From assembly GCF_002994745.2 (NCBI RefSeq), contig NC_037090.1:35149001-35213000 (forward strand): a stretch of DNA of 64,000 nt, written 5' to 3'. Numbering within the stretch: the stretch's first letter is position 1; every line of letters starts with the position of its first letter. The stretch comes from Rosa chinensis (Eukaryota; Streptophyta; Magnoliopsida; Rosales; Rosaceae). A model generated the notes under the pieces. That model did no database searches. It was not told the DNA's origin and saw only the letters and a program-made list of their open reading frames with translations. Positions 34,219-46,080 of the stretch are shown here, piece by piece. A program made the position numbers and the translations under genes.

Positions 34219-34990
34219 ATTGCAAACTATCAAATGAGTAATCCAATCCATAGTATAAACCTCAAATGTTAAAAGGAAGCGCTTCCTAATCATCCAAGCC
34301 AACATTAAAACAAGAAAAGCATTCTAGTGTACAAGCCCTATCTACTTGGGAACTCAAAAGCTAATACACATATTGTTCCAAAACATGCCTCATATGAAGT
34401 CTTCATTGATAGTCAGCAAATTTCTTGAACAAATTCTTTAACATCTTAGCTTTCCGATGACATGCATTGCTCAAGGTGATTCACAAAGCTTCTCAGCTAT
34501 CTCGTTAGCCTAAAAATGGAAGAGCATCAGAAAACAAATTAGATGGCTTATAAGGTTCAAACTTATTGCTACAAAACAACATCTCAGTGTACATACTTGA
34601 TAGGTGTTAATGGTATCAGTAACTTGTAATATTTGCAAGAATCAAGCAATAATTCGTTGTATTCACAAAATGCTTAACTAAAATCAAAAGGTGATTTTTT
34701 TAAAAAAATCTTTTTTCTTTGTTTTGAGCTAAACTTGAGCCATTATTGTGACCCATGTACACTTTTAACTACTCTGAAGTCCAAAGTCCTCACTATTCTG
34801 ATAAAGAACAAGATGCAACTTACTTGAATACACAGACTTTCCCAATTTTAAGTTCCTGCAAGTAAATAGCTCATCGAATGAATTACTTGAATTATCTGAA
34901 AAGAATTAAGAACTGCAATGAAATTCTAATTTTCATTGTACAAAAGCGAGATCAGATTCATCCTTATCAAGAGCTACAAATTCATATATA
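34219..34990. other. Outer-element interior, nothing recognised
   Basis: About 770 bp resuming the outer element after CACTA-2. AT-rich, no long frame and no repeat pair found. Confidence 0.45.
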
Positions 34991-34997
34991 GCAATAT

Positions 34998-35366
34998 GGA
35001 GAATTCCACAAATAGTCACTCAACTATGACTCATTCGACACTTTGGTCACTCAAGTTTCAAATATATCACTTTAGTCACTCAACTATTACACTATCAATC
35101 ACTTTAGTCACCCAAGGGGCATTTTATCTCACTTTGATCACTTCTCCCAATCATTCTAATACATATTTCTCAATTTTTCACAATTGGTTGGACGAAAATA
35201 TCATTAATATTTTGGCAAATAATTTTTTTTTAAATGAAAAAAATTAACGAAGTGACTAAAGTGAATAACAGAGTTAAAGTTGAGTGACTAAAGTGATATA
35301 TTTAAAAGGTGAGTGACCAAACTGTCGAATAGGTAAAAGTTGAGTGACTATTTATGATATCCTCCC
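34998..35366. mobile_element. Mutator-like MITE with ~110-bp TIRs
   Basis: The left arm (GGAGAATTCCACAAATAGTCACTCAACTAT...) and the reverse complement of the right arm (GGAGGATATCATAAATAGTCACTCAACTTT...) match over about 110 bp through TATATCACTTTAGTCACTCAACT. Flanks TAGCAATAT and TAGCAAAAT look like a 9-bp target duplication with one change, as in Mutator elements, though the right boundary is imprecise by one or two bases. The GTCACTCAACT motif is repeated inside each arm. Non-coding, about 370 bp. Confidence 0.8.
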
Positions 35367-35774
35367 ATAGCAAAATATCTTAGGACATGAATGGCCCCAA
35401 CACCCAAGTGAATAGATTTGTGCCTTTGACACTTTTGTTTTTGCATTAATAGAGAACATATCAGTTTATCAACATCAAAACACATTTTCCGAATTTACAT
35501 TCATCAGATGAAAAGTTTCAGCAAGATCTAATAGCAGTGACATCTGAGAATCTAAACATTTGAAAACTATAGCTTGAGCCTTGAAGGGAGAAAAAGAGAT
35601 ATGAATTTTACTAGCAATGAGATTTTGTGATGATCTAAAAGACCAAAGTGAACATAAAGAAATAATACGCCAAAAATCTAAGGGATTGAGACTAGCACGA
35701 TATTTTCTTTTCTTGTAAAGTTTGGTGACCAGGATGAGTAGGCAAACCAAATAAACCAAACACAGCTACAAAAC
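35367..35774. other. Outer-element interior
   Basis: About 400 bp without a recognised feature. The minus-strand frame at 35475-35759 has no family-like motif. Confidence 0.4.
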
Positions 35775-36320
35775 ATACATCACACAACGGTGTATAACCG
35801 TTGTCCAAAGAGTAAAGTTCTGTCGTCTATCTCAGTGTTGTGTGATCACAACACTTAGACGGGGGTGAATCACTATTATGTGTCAATCATAGGGACGACG
35901 CAGAAGATAGAACCGTTGTCCCAAATATGCGCATGCCAATGCCAGAAATTGGATGCACGGCATGCACCGCATCCAATTTGTTGTTTCAATGGCTACTCAC
36001 ATAACAGAATTAAGTTTTCAACTGATGTTGGTTGCCTAATCAGACAACAGAAATATTATGAACTGTTGTTGGATGATCTTTACCACTACAGATATTTGTG
36101 TATAACTGTTGTGTGATAGTTGTAATTATATTTGTGACCAACCAATGGCTATTGTATGTGAGAGATTAAGGTTGAATTTTGCACCAATTGTACAACACAA
36201 TGGTTCTATACTGTTGTGTGATTCAACAATGGGACAACTTTCTTTTTGTTTTTTTTCTGTTGTGTGATTCACAACAAACACATACTCATACAACGTAATT
36301 TACGAAATGTTGTTTGTTCA

Positions 36321-36739
36321 TTATCGATTATTTGCCTAAAATATTTGCACAAAAATAATGCTCCATATATATTTGCATAGAAACAATGTTCCAATATATT
36401 TGTCAATCATCCATACATTCAAGTTTCTAGACCATAAAACCAATAAAGAAAGCATTGTAGCTAGCTTAACGTAGCAACATTCTAGCTAACAATTTCAAAA
36501 AATGAAAAACAGCAAAAGTTGATACAATATATGCTTAACATGCATGCACAGCTACTTCATATATGGCTCCTACATAGAAGGGTCCATTTCTTTCCATTTG
36601 CTTAATCACTACATCCATGTCATGCGATGCTTCTCGAGTTTTTTCTTGTCTTCCTGGCCATGAATTATTAACCATTATGTCATGTATCAAAACATAATTA
36701 GGGACCAACAAGATTGAGAGAAAGGTACACTTAATCAAT
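36321..36739. other. Spacer between the CACTA nest and the Tat element
   Basis: AT-rich spacer. A minus-strand frame at 36535-36738 encodes MDVVIKQMERNGPFYVGAIYEV, which looks protein-like but has no recognisable family or splice context. Confidence 0.35.
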
Positions 36740-38465
36740 GAGTCATACTAAGACTCCCAAATTTGATTCTCTGCCGCTGCAGGTTCAATTCCCCATTACG
36801 GCACTCGATCGATTAGTTGGTGAGCAAGAATGAAAAGCTGCTGCAACTTTTCTACTGGTACGACTCTTCTGTGAATGCCACGATCCATCAAATATTCTTT
36901 TAAACCACCGATTTAATTGCATGATTCATCTCTTTTCAAAGGCCCTGGAAATTGGCTCCCATCATTTTGTCGTTTAGAATAAAGCTACAGTATGATTTCA
37001 TTCTTTGGACCATGACTTAATTACAAAGATTCTAGAGTCTTTTGTCTTTTGCATCTAAAGCACACCATAACTTCATAATCAAATATATATGCTTAAAAGC
37101 TTACATATATTTAATTATAATTTTGAGGACTCAGACTTGCAATATGTTTTGAAGAGCCTATATTTAAAGCTCCTTTGTCATTCTCTGCAGGTTTGGACAT
37201 TCCTCCATAATTAAAGTTCCAGAAAGGTCAGGCTGTTTGCTTTATGTTTTGCCTTTATCAACTGCTTCCATTAAATTTGCTGCACTTTGAGTTTGTAATT
37301 GCCACCACGTCCTGCTTATAAATCAAGTTCCAGATTGAACCATGAAAGCCATGGTTTTGTCATCTTGTTAGCATGATCCCAGAAAAAAAAAAAAAAAAAA
37401 ACAATTGAATTTATATTTGTTCCCAGCTTGCACCCACATTCCCATATAAACCATATAATTAAACTGGCCATCCATAGCTTTGTCTCTGACCATGTATGGG
37501 AACAATTGAAGTTTGACTTCACTTGATCACACCACCGAATCGAAATGACTGCTCCCAGTTTTGCTTTAATTGTCAATACCACTCACCACCGCTTTAACAA
37601 AGCATTCATGAATTTAGCTTGTCCCAACTGGTATTTCTTGTTAATTAAATCAACATGGCTTCGGTTTTTTAATTAACCACTAAAAGCCTTGTATGTATGC
37701 TCTGCCTTCTGACCTCCTTCTGTTATTTCTTTTTGTTTGCAGGATACAGAGACGAAATATTAAGGGTGCTACTTTGTTTCACATTTTGGTTGTGGTAGTT
37801 TAGGCTATGTATTTCTTTTTGGAAGTGGTGGTGGATGAAAAGCAGAAGTAGGGGAGCTCTCTTATGCGATCGGTATTGCCAAATTTAAACGAGGTGAATA
37901 TGGCGTCTTGTGGTGGAAGGAGAAAAACAAGGCAGGAAGTTTTTTTATGTATTTCTGAGTTTGAAGGCAGTGAATGTATTGCATAGGTTGTGACACCGGA
38001 ACTCGGCCGTTCATGAACGACCCTATGTTCCAATGTTAAAACCACAGCAACTATGTTGTATTAAGACGTTGGCCGTTCATGAACAACCATTTCAGTCTTA
38101 ATGCAAGAGAAGATCGCTCGGCTGTTCTTGAACGACCATGGTTGTCTCAAAAGGGTGTCGGTTGTTCATGAACAGCCCCCTTTTGCTTGAAGCAAACCTG
38201 TTAATTCCCTGCCGAAGCAAACAAGAGCAGCATGATGCAGTGTATACCTGAACTTCTCCCTTTAAGCTGCTTTGATTTCACTCTCTGTTTTGGCAGCGTC
38301 TTGGCCTCTTGTTTATTGAATATTTCTCTCTTCTCTCTCCGCGTGTATTTCTTTCATGTTATTGTCCTTTTATAATAGTATAGCTGCTCCTCAGATAACT
38401 TTGCCTTCCGCAGGACTTGTAACTTTGAAATTTGAATGACACACTATGAATTTTGGATAACAAGC
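36740..38465 (-). repeat. Tat element 3' LTR, distal part
   Basis: Matches 39950-41650 of the solo LTR: GCAGGTTCAATTCCCCATTAC at 36779 versus 39985, CATTCCTCCAT/CGATTAAAGTT at 37198 versus 40527, and the palindrome clusters at 38005-38177 versus 40873-41144. It resumes after LARD-B at 48465-48745. Together about 2.0 kb is present of the 3.27 kb expected; the first 1.3 kb (plus-strand left) is missing. A minus-strand TATTATAAAAGGAC at about 38372 could be its TATA box. Confidence 0.75.
38005..38177. repeat. Cluster of four GGCCGTTCATGAACGGCC-type palindromes
   Basis: 18-bp near-palindromes at 38005-38022, 38071-38088, 38120-38137 and 38160-38177, all with the core GTTCxTGAAC. The arms vary by C/T on the left and G/A on the right. 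Four more lie in the solo LTR (40873-41144). Function unknown; see findings. Confidence 0.85.
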
Positions 38466-38651
38466 TGTAGATGCCTCTACCTACAAGGCTATTTCCTACA
38501 TCACCAAGCATAAGTAACACCCTTTTTGGGGGGCCTACAAGCCATGGTGGGGCCCAACTGAGGCATGCATCCCGTAGCCTGATGTCCAAACTACGCCACG
38601 GTAGTCGGAAGCGGCCGATACCTCGCCGGGAAGCCACCTTCCTGGCCTTGC

Positions 38652-41600
38652 TGTTGAGGAAAAATCTGCACATAGTGAGTGTAAATGTCACCCAACATAA
38701 TTTCACTCGTATTCATTTAGTGAATAGAGTTTTAATTATTTCAGGTTCGACCCATTCAAGACAGAATGTGTCTCTTAATTATATTCCCTCGTTACATGGA
38801 AACACCCTTTGATTGATTTATGAAGAAACCAATTGTGGATGTGTGTTTGTTTTGTTTTTGCGGCTGCACCCGGATATTTGAATGGGTTGCCTACGTACCC
38901 TTGGAGAGGGATCAAGCCACTCGTAGTTCAAGAGTTCCAATGGATGTATGACCCATTGGAGGGTGTTGCTTTTTGGAATAGGAATAGTGTTTGGACGAAT
39001 TTGGTGTAAGTGAACCAGGGATTCGATTTGTTTTGGATTTGTTTGGAAAGGCTATGACGTTTTCTAGTGTTTGGCGGAATTTGACTGATGAGGTCAGACA
39101 TTCGGATTGGATGAACCAGGGAGTCATGGATTTTGTTTGGACTTGCGGTTGCATCTAGTGAGTTGCTAGATTGCCTACATACCCTCAAGGAGGGATCAAA
39201 CCGTTGTAGTTCTTGATTTTGTATTTCTGGTGTTGGCAGAATTTGACTGGAGTCAATGATTCAATTTAGGACTGGCTGAATTTTGACTAGTGGAGTCAGG
39301 GATTTTGTTTGGACTTGTAGTTGCATCTAGTGGGTGTTGCTAGATTGCCTACGTACCCATTGTGGGATCAAACCGACCGTAGTTCATAAGAATTTGTATT
39401 TCTGGTTTTGTACCATCTTTTGTGTTCGACGGATGTATGTATTTTTCTGAATCCGTCGGATGTATTTCTTTTGCAAACACTCGAATTTAACTTGGGCACC
39501 CAATGTGTTGAATATTATATTGGGCCATGTAAATGGGCTTTGTGTTGTCGACAAACAAATTTAGCCGGGCCTGAATATTGAGAAGGTGGTCTGTATTTCT
39601 TCGGCATTTCTGGGCCTTTAGCTCCATACTGGGTCAGGCCTGAATGATTTGGACACCCATTTTCTTTCCAGGCCTTTAGCTTTATTTTGCGTCAGGCCCA
39701 ATTGAAACGGTCCACTCCATCCATGAGACTAAACTGATGGACTCTATTCTCACATCAGAAAAGTGGGATCTTCTGTTGTTGTCTCTAGCTAGTAGAGACC
39801 GTGTTGGAGATGGAAGCTAACTCTTGCAGTTCGTCTTGGAGAGGGAAACATGAAGCCTGGCTCTGCATAAATAGCGGGTTGCATGCCCGTGATGCTACAA
39901 TTACGAGCCTCCAACTTTCTTATTTCTTCTCAATGGATTTTGATCAACCGAAACACTATTCCAAATTTGTTTCTTTGCTGCGGCAGGTTCAATTCCCCAT
40001 TACAACACTTGAGCGATTAGTCGGTGTGCAGGAACAAAAAGTTGGTGCCACTCTTCTTCTGGTACGACCCTTCTTTCTTTGTTGACCATGTACCACCGCC
40101 TCAGATCGAGTATTATATTTGCCACCATCCTTTGTACTGATTCGCGAAAGCAAAGCAATTTGGTTGATTATACTTTGCTTCTGCACACATGTCCGCATAT
40201 TTGAATAATTAAGCTTGATCTTTTGTCTTCTTGTTCAATAGACCCATTTGACCACCCTTTGCAATTTATAAACAGGCAATACATATTTGAAGACTCCTAC
40301 CATCATTTTTTGTCATGCCTTTCATTCCTTGACTCGTGCCAAACATTCTAGAGTCTTTGCATATGAAGGAAACTTACAGCAGCTTAATAATCAATTATAC
40401 ATGCTCAAAAGCTTAACTTGCAGCACATATATTCAATTATATATTTTGAAGGCTGTGACTTGCAGCATGTTCTGACAAGCCTATGTTTTAAAGTTTTTTG
40501 TCATTGTCTGCATGTTTTGAAACATTCCTCCACGATTAAAGTTTTGGAAAGGTAAGCCTGTTTGCTTGATTACATTTTGGCTTTGTCCACCTCTTCAAGA
40601 AACAAAGCAAAGCTTAATTAATCCTTCTTTTGCTTCTGAGCATCTGGACCTCGTCCAGACCCTTTTGTATTGCTTTAATATAAACTCTTTTGCAGGTTTC
40701 CATTATTTCACCACTGCCAAGCTTTGTCATGCAATTTTGCTTGAAACGTGGTCGTAAAGGATAAGACTTTGAGAGACAGACTTTTGTTCGTCTCAGTTTC
40801 TATTTGCTGACTATAGCTTCGACATTGGCTTCAAGGAATATTTGTGTGATGGTCATGACCATCCATGACTTTGGCTGTTCGTGAACAACCTCCGTTAAAG
40901 AGATAACAACGTCATCCTTTGGGGGAATTTAGCATTGAAGCTGGGTTGTTCATGAACAACTAGATATTTCAATGCATTAAGCTTGCAACACCATTTGGGA
41001 GGGATTTTGAGCATGAAACTCGGCTGTTCATGAACAACCGCTCTTGTTTCAATGCTTCAGGCCTCGGAGCATTTGGGAGCAGCAAGAACATCATTTCGAT
41101 GAGCTTAGGAGAACTCTAATTATTGTGGTCGTTCATGAACGGCCTATTAGAGTTTTGGAGGGCCACAAGACATATGAGGATCACTTGGAGAAGGTTGTAT
41201 CACAAGGAAGGCGGACTTGTTTTTCCTGTCGTTGACATCATCTGGGAAATTTTGTCTATGAAAAATTAACCATAATGTAGCCTTATACCTGCCGACTTTC
41301 TTCCTCTTTCTCTTGTAACTAAACGTAGCTTCACTGCGTAGTTGTACCTCCTTTTCCTCTTTTCGCTCTCTGTATTTCTGCTCCGTAACTTTTTCTCCTC
41401 TGTTGCCTGTATCTTTGTATTTCTCTCCCCCTCTGATGAATTATTGTTAAAAGCCTCATTTTATAAGCAACGTAGAAGGATAAGACACCAAGTTGGTTGA
41501 GTTCAATTTGTTTCGAAATTGAAATGATCTTCAGATGACGATAACCACCTCCACATTGAAATTTGTATATGTGGGGATTATCCACAACTTTCAATATGTT

Positions 41601-41916
41601 ATTTGAATTTGAAAGCCTGTACAAAGTGCAGCATATGATGGCTTCTTTGTCGCCATACTGTTCCTCTTCCTTCTGGAGATAAGAACGAAGGCCAACTAAC
41701 TAACCATACTCAAGAGTTGAGATTTAAATTGGACTTATATCATTCTTGTGCTTTTGGATGAACTTGTTCTGTTGATTTGGTGGCCAAGTCAAACTATACA
41801 AGTACATACATTGCAATCGGCTCCCACTTTTCTGATTTATTGAAAAAAACCACCACCATATAATTTTTGAATGTAGCCCTTCTCGAATTGGACTTGTGAA
41901 TTTTTCGGTTTCAACA
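38652..41916 (-). mobile_element. Solo LTR of the Tat element family (3.27 kb) inside LARD-B
   Basis: Starts TGTTGAGGAAAAATCTGC and ends GGTTTCAACA, flanked by perfect CTTGC duplications (38647-38651, 41917-41921). Its first 335 bp match the Tat 5' LTR at 60025-60361 and its last 2 kb match the Tat 3' LTR. No internal coding sequence is present, so a full Tat copy once inserted here and recombined to a single LTR. It contains three TGCCTACRTACCC hairpin motifs (38889, 39170, 39347) and four palindromes (40873-41144). A minus-strand TATA (CTTATAAAATGAGG, about 41455) would start transcription upstream of the palindromes. Confidence 0.92.
40873..41144. repeat. Second cluster of GTTCATGAAC palindromes
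   Basis: Units at 40873-40890, 40943-40960, 41022-41039 and 41127-41144, spaced 70-105 bp apart. The last (GGTCGTTCATGAACGGCC) is closest to a perfect palindrome. Located in the solo LTR about 320-580 bp downstream of its candidate minus-strand TATA box. Confidence 0.85.
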
Positions 41917-42216
41917 CTTGCCAAGTTGCCTACATAATAGACATTTCTATACTAGAATAGTGGTTTTACATCCCACATCTAAGAAAATGTAAATGAGGGA
42001 GTCTCCTTCCCCTATAAAAGCAGACTCCTTCCCACTTACTCCACATCCCATTACACACATTGTAATCCTCTTTAAGCCGCAAGGCCCAAACACACTGCAA
42101 GGCCCAAACACACATAGTACAATATTTAAGTGGATGTAGTCTCCTGCTAAGGCGGAGACGAACCACTATACCTCTTGTGTGTGTGTCTCTCTCTCTCTCT
42201 CTTTATTTATCATTAA

Positions 42217-43238
42217 GGAAAATGATTTGTGGCCTCAATGAGGCCTAAGATTTATGGCCTCAATCTTAGGTGTCATGCCATGTCACCTACACACTTCAAC
42301 TATTTGTCAAATCATGCTATGTAACTCTTGAGAAAAATACCATTTTATCATTCCAAAATCTAATGACTGTTATTTTGGCTTTCTAAAAAATATTTTAGTT
42401 TTTTTTTGTTGCATTTTTTCTTTTCATTATACTCATGCTTAGATTTCAATAACAAATTTTTTCTCCAATCAAGAATAGAAAAATTTCATGTAATTCAGTC
42501 AATGGATTTGCACATACATTCGATCACAATAGATTTGCTTAACACATGTATATGAATTCAACCTTTGTTGGATTCTTGTAAATTTTGAGAATATATATAG
42601 TGTGAAAAATACATATTCATACGATTATATATATATATATATATTCTTTTGTTCATTTCTTCTCTTTATGTAGCTAGGGTTTAAATGTTATATTTGAGTT
42701 TATTATTATTTTTTATTTTTCCCCCATATATTTAGATTGTAGATGATAATTAATGGCTGCTACTAACATGAAATTTTTTCTTATCTCTTAATTTAGACAT
42801 ATGTATTTTCCAAAATCAATTTATTAATGCTAGTTTTTTGGATGAAATTAATCAATGTTTGGAAAGAAAAGTTAATGCTTATTTCTTGACACCTAATTCA
42901 ATATATTAATACTATTTGGAAAGAAAAATTATAGGAAAGAATTTAATTAAATTAAGAAAAATATTGGTCAAAGAATTTGTAGACATATCTCTTAAATTAA
43001 TACATAATTAATTGCTTATCTTTTTTTTCGTCACCTAATTAAATTCATTATTGTAAGTAATTCACCCCCTAACATCTAAAAGGAAGTATAAAAGGGTAGA
43101 GTTGGTGTTGCAATAGTATGATGTGGCAAGATATATTATGTAAAATTAAAAATAAAATTTATATTTGCTTACATGGCATGACACCTAGGATTTGAGGCCA
43201 CAAATCTTAGGCCTCATTGAGGCCCTATATCATTGCCC
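42217..43238. mobile_element. Mutator-type MITE/MULE in LARD-B LTR
   Basis: 1,022-bp insertion with 9-bp target duplication TATCATTAA (42208-42216, 43239-43247). The left arm GGAAAATGATTTGTGGCCTC and the right arm (reverse complement) GGGCAATGATATAGGGCCTC both continue with AATGAGGCCTAAGATTT and GGTGTCATGCCATGT, giving TIRs of about 67 bp. The interior is very AT-rich with an (AT)n stretch near 42626-42644 and no transposase. The 9-bp duplication and long TIRs are typical of Mutator-like elements. Confidence 0.92.
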
Positions 43239-43275
43239 TATCATTAATTAGACCCCTCAGTCACTAACATTAACA

Positions 43276-43291
43276 TTGGCGCCGTCTGTGG
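43276..43291 (+). other. LARD-B primer-binding site
   Basis: TTGGCGCCGTCTGTGG directly follows the 5' LTR. The second LARD-B copy has TTGGCGCTGTCTGTGG at the same place (61437 downwards, minus strand). Conservation and position fit the tRNA primer-binding site. The tRNA is not named. Confidence 0.75.
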
Positions 43292-43401
43292 AAAGCCAAC
43301 ACAAAGATTTTGTCACTTATCATTGAGTTAAGTCATCTTGACGGAACTCAAAATTGAGTTATATAATTGATATTCTTAGCGGCAACTTATGCCATCGGCC
43401 A

Positions 43402-43537
43402 AGTCAACGCCCAAAGGGCTGGTCAACTCCGGTCAACGCCCATCAGGCTCAGTCAACGGCCATCGGGGGCAGGTCAATGCTCGGTCAACCCCCATGGGCC
43501 GGTCAATGCTTGGTCAACACCAGCTCAAATGGTCAAC
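43402..43537 (+). repeat. Cluster of nine GTCAA (W-box-like TTGAC) motifs
   Basis: GGTCAACGCC-type units (GTCAAC or GTCAATG) occur nine times in 136 bp of the LARD-B leader. On the other strand this is TTGACC, the core of the WRKY W-box. The second LARD-B copy has a matching cluster at 61305-61375. Whether it binds WRKY factors is not known; the array may simply be a minisatellite. Confidence 0.7.
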
Positions 43538-43539
43538 GC

Positions 43540-46080
43540 TAACCTACAAAAAAAAAAAATTATGCAAATTTGCTCTCGACACCCGGAGGTCCACTTTGAA
43601 CACTTTGGCATTCTTCAGTCAGCATCGGCATCACTGCTGAACTGTATGCCTCTACCCCATTCGGAGGCCTTTGATCATCATTGCATCCTTTGGTCATCCT
43701 CAGCGCCAGTCACTGCAGCGCAAAGCACCAGTCTTTTTCCACCATCACCGCTAAACAATAATCTATTCATCACCACCGCCGACCAAAGCTGCCGTCAGCG
43801 GCAGTGCAAGCTTCAGTCAGCATCGCCAAGCCCCTTGGCCACCACCGCCAGCCAAAGCTTCATCGCTAGCCAAGGCTCCGCTCTGTCGAGAACCACCGCT
43901 AGAACAAGTAGCACCAAGCACCGCCAAGCACCCAGCAGTCCAGCGCCTACACATTACCGCCAGCAAGCCTTGCTCAGCCAAACAAGCTCATTCAAGCAAC
44001 TTCAGCGGCACCGCTACGGCCAACGCCAATAGTGGATCCCATCCGCCAAGCACGACACACCTAGCTTCAAAAGCTAACAAAGCCTTGACGGAGCATCAGT
44101 CTCCGGCTCTCCACTGATGTCTCAGGGCTCCGCCGTCCAGGTTCCGTTGAACAACTCCTCGGCCAAGCTTCCTTCAGCGGCACCATGCAGCTTCCGTCGG
44201 CGGCACCGCCGGGCTCCCGTCAGCGGCACCACCCAACTACAATCACAGCACCTATAGCTTCAGCAGCGATCACCGCTAGCCAAGAGCCTTTCCGCTGACT
44301 AAAGCCTAGCGGCCACTACCGCCAGTGCTAGCATCAAGCTCAATCGCAGCCACCACCATAGCTTACCATGTCCAGATTACCATCTTCTCTAGGCACCCAT
44401 GTTCAATCCATCTTCTCTGGGCACCCCCCAGACCTCTCAGCACCGAGTAGTTCTTGATTCTTTCTCTACGCGCTCGAACACCCATCTTTGATCCTCCGCT
44501 ATACTTCAACCTCGGCCATGCCTCAATCAGAGTCAACATGGCCCTCGCTCAAGGCACGACGTCGCTGTGTCTGTGATTTACGAAAAGCTAACTGCTTTTT
44601 CTCTATGCAGTTTTGTTTATATTTCAAAGTCGCCGACATTCAAATATATATATATATACACATGCTCTTCTACTTGCTGTGCATTCATACTTTCATGCTT
44701 GTACCTGCATGTGTCGCCCAACAGGGCAACAGACTACAATTACATTTGTGCACGTGTGCACTCAGTTTGCTTTCATTCCATGTGTCCGCTGAACAACTTG
44801 TTTCACACATGCACATGATTCTATGCTAGACACCTCAGTTAGCTTTAGCAAATACGTACTGCACTTGTGCAGCCATGCACGTTACAACTAGCTTAGATAG
44901 CTTGCATAATTGTCAAACTGCCATTTGCTTTGGCATGACTCTGTGATTCACGTGAACATCCTAAGCACCATAAGCCTTGAATACAAATGCATGGCATGTT
45001 AGAGCAGGCTAGTTCCATGAGACCATGACAAGTGCACATCCAACATAGCAACTATGCTGTACATGTGCTACGCACATAACCACTATGCTGTACATTTAGT
45101 TTTTGGTAATTAAAAAGCCAACAAAAGGATGATGTTTCTGACATATGGTTTGTGGGTAGGAACATGTACACGTACACATGGGATATTTATATCAAATTCA
45201 TTTTGCCACTTGTGCCATATAATTAGCATCTACATATCAATGATTGCCACAGTCATGCATAATTACCATGCCAGGCAACTATGTTAAATCAAATCATCAT
45301 ATTTTGTACACACGTACCGTGCTACTTTATATATGCACAATTGCATTATACCCAAGCTCCTCCTAGGCATATGATCATTCTATGCCTTATCAATCATCAT
45401 TTCACTTTTATATGACCATCTCCCATTTTATATGACCAATGTAATCATACTCTTATTACTTGAAATACAACATTTCTCATACTTTTACCCGCCCGAGTGC
45501 ATGCAAATAATCAATTTTATTTATCGGTCGGTTCATTAAATATGAATAAATTGCTAATCATTTACCTTATGTTAAGGAGATACAATTACCGAGTACCGTT
45601 TCAATTAACGAGCCTCTTACTACGGTGCTTCGCCAAAGTAATGAAGCGTCATACTTGGACAACTCCAACATGATTTGGGTACATATATCAATTCCAACTC
45701 CAACTCGCTCCAAATCGGCACAAGATAAGTCACTATATCTTATCTTTTACGCTCTTACAATTAGAGCCATTGCCATGCTTTTACTACTTTAAGCATGCCT
45801 ACAAATATATCACACTTGATATGCATTTACATGTCTTCATGATCTCTAAGCATGTTTACAACAATGCAAAAATATTATTAGTAACTTTACTACAAGTACA
45901 TGCTATATACATATGCCATGCTTCTATTTAATTACAAAATTAAATAAACATGTGACGCTTAGACAAACTATGCCATGCTTATTTGTTGTTCATACAATTA
46001 GCAAGATTTACATGTACACTATATGTAAAATATTTTGTCTAACCTCTTGGCCACCATATTTTATCAATCCCTCCCTACGG
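43540..46080 (+). other. LARD-B interior, 5' half, no gag or pol
   Basis: The first part (43560-44400) is rich in CACCGCC and CCAGC triplets and gives a 221-codon open frame from 43367 with Ser/Ala/Gln-rich low-complexity sequence and no retroviral motif. The rest (44500-46080) is AT-rich with CATGC-rich words and a (TA)n tract near 44645. I see no protein family. The homologous piece in the second copy (60700-61300, minus) is similarly rich in CGGCGG and does not keep the frame. Confidence 0.6.

Larger units (their letters stand above)
14805..36320. mobile_element. Outer CACTA-like element (probable), host of the whole nest
   Basis: The left end reads CACTAGGCTAAAAAAGC, followed by AACAAACAACA and then repeated GTTGTGTGAT motifs (14845-15235). 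The right part (35775-36300) has the same GTTGTGTGAT family in inverted orientation. It ends in TGTTGTTTGTT near 36310, the reverse complement of the AACAAACAACA box. Short subterminal repeats in opposite orientation at both ends are typical of CACTA (En/Spm) transposons. The right terminal CACTA box is not clearly preserved (GATTATTTGCCTAAAA stands there), so the end is uncertain. If real, it was present before the 18.9-kb CACTA at 15288-34215 inserted in it. No transposase seen. Confidence 0.5.
38466..43275 (+). repeat. LARD-B 5' LTR, in three pieces
   Basis: Pieces 38466-38651, 41922-42216 and 43248-43275 line up with 47950-48459. The breaks are a solo LTR (38652-41916, duplication CTTGC) and a MITE (42217-43238, duplication TATCATTAA). 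TATA box CTATAAAAG near 42014. A CT-rich microsatellite lies at 42178-42202. Confidence 0.92.

Noticed and set aside
14805..36320. Definite CACTA call for the outermost element
   Set aside because: The right TIR and target duplication could not be located, so it is reported only as probable.
36779..36800. GGTTCAATTCC as a tRNA B box (also at 39989)
   Set aside because: No A box at proper distance and no cloverleaf; both are corresponding positions of the Tat LTR.
43354..44032. 221-codon open frame near the LARD-B 5' end as a possible gag
   Set aside because: Low-complexity Ser/Ala/Gln sequence without capsid or zinc-knuckle motif, and the frame is not kept in the second copy.
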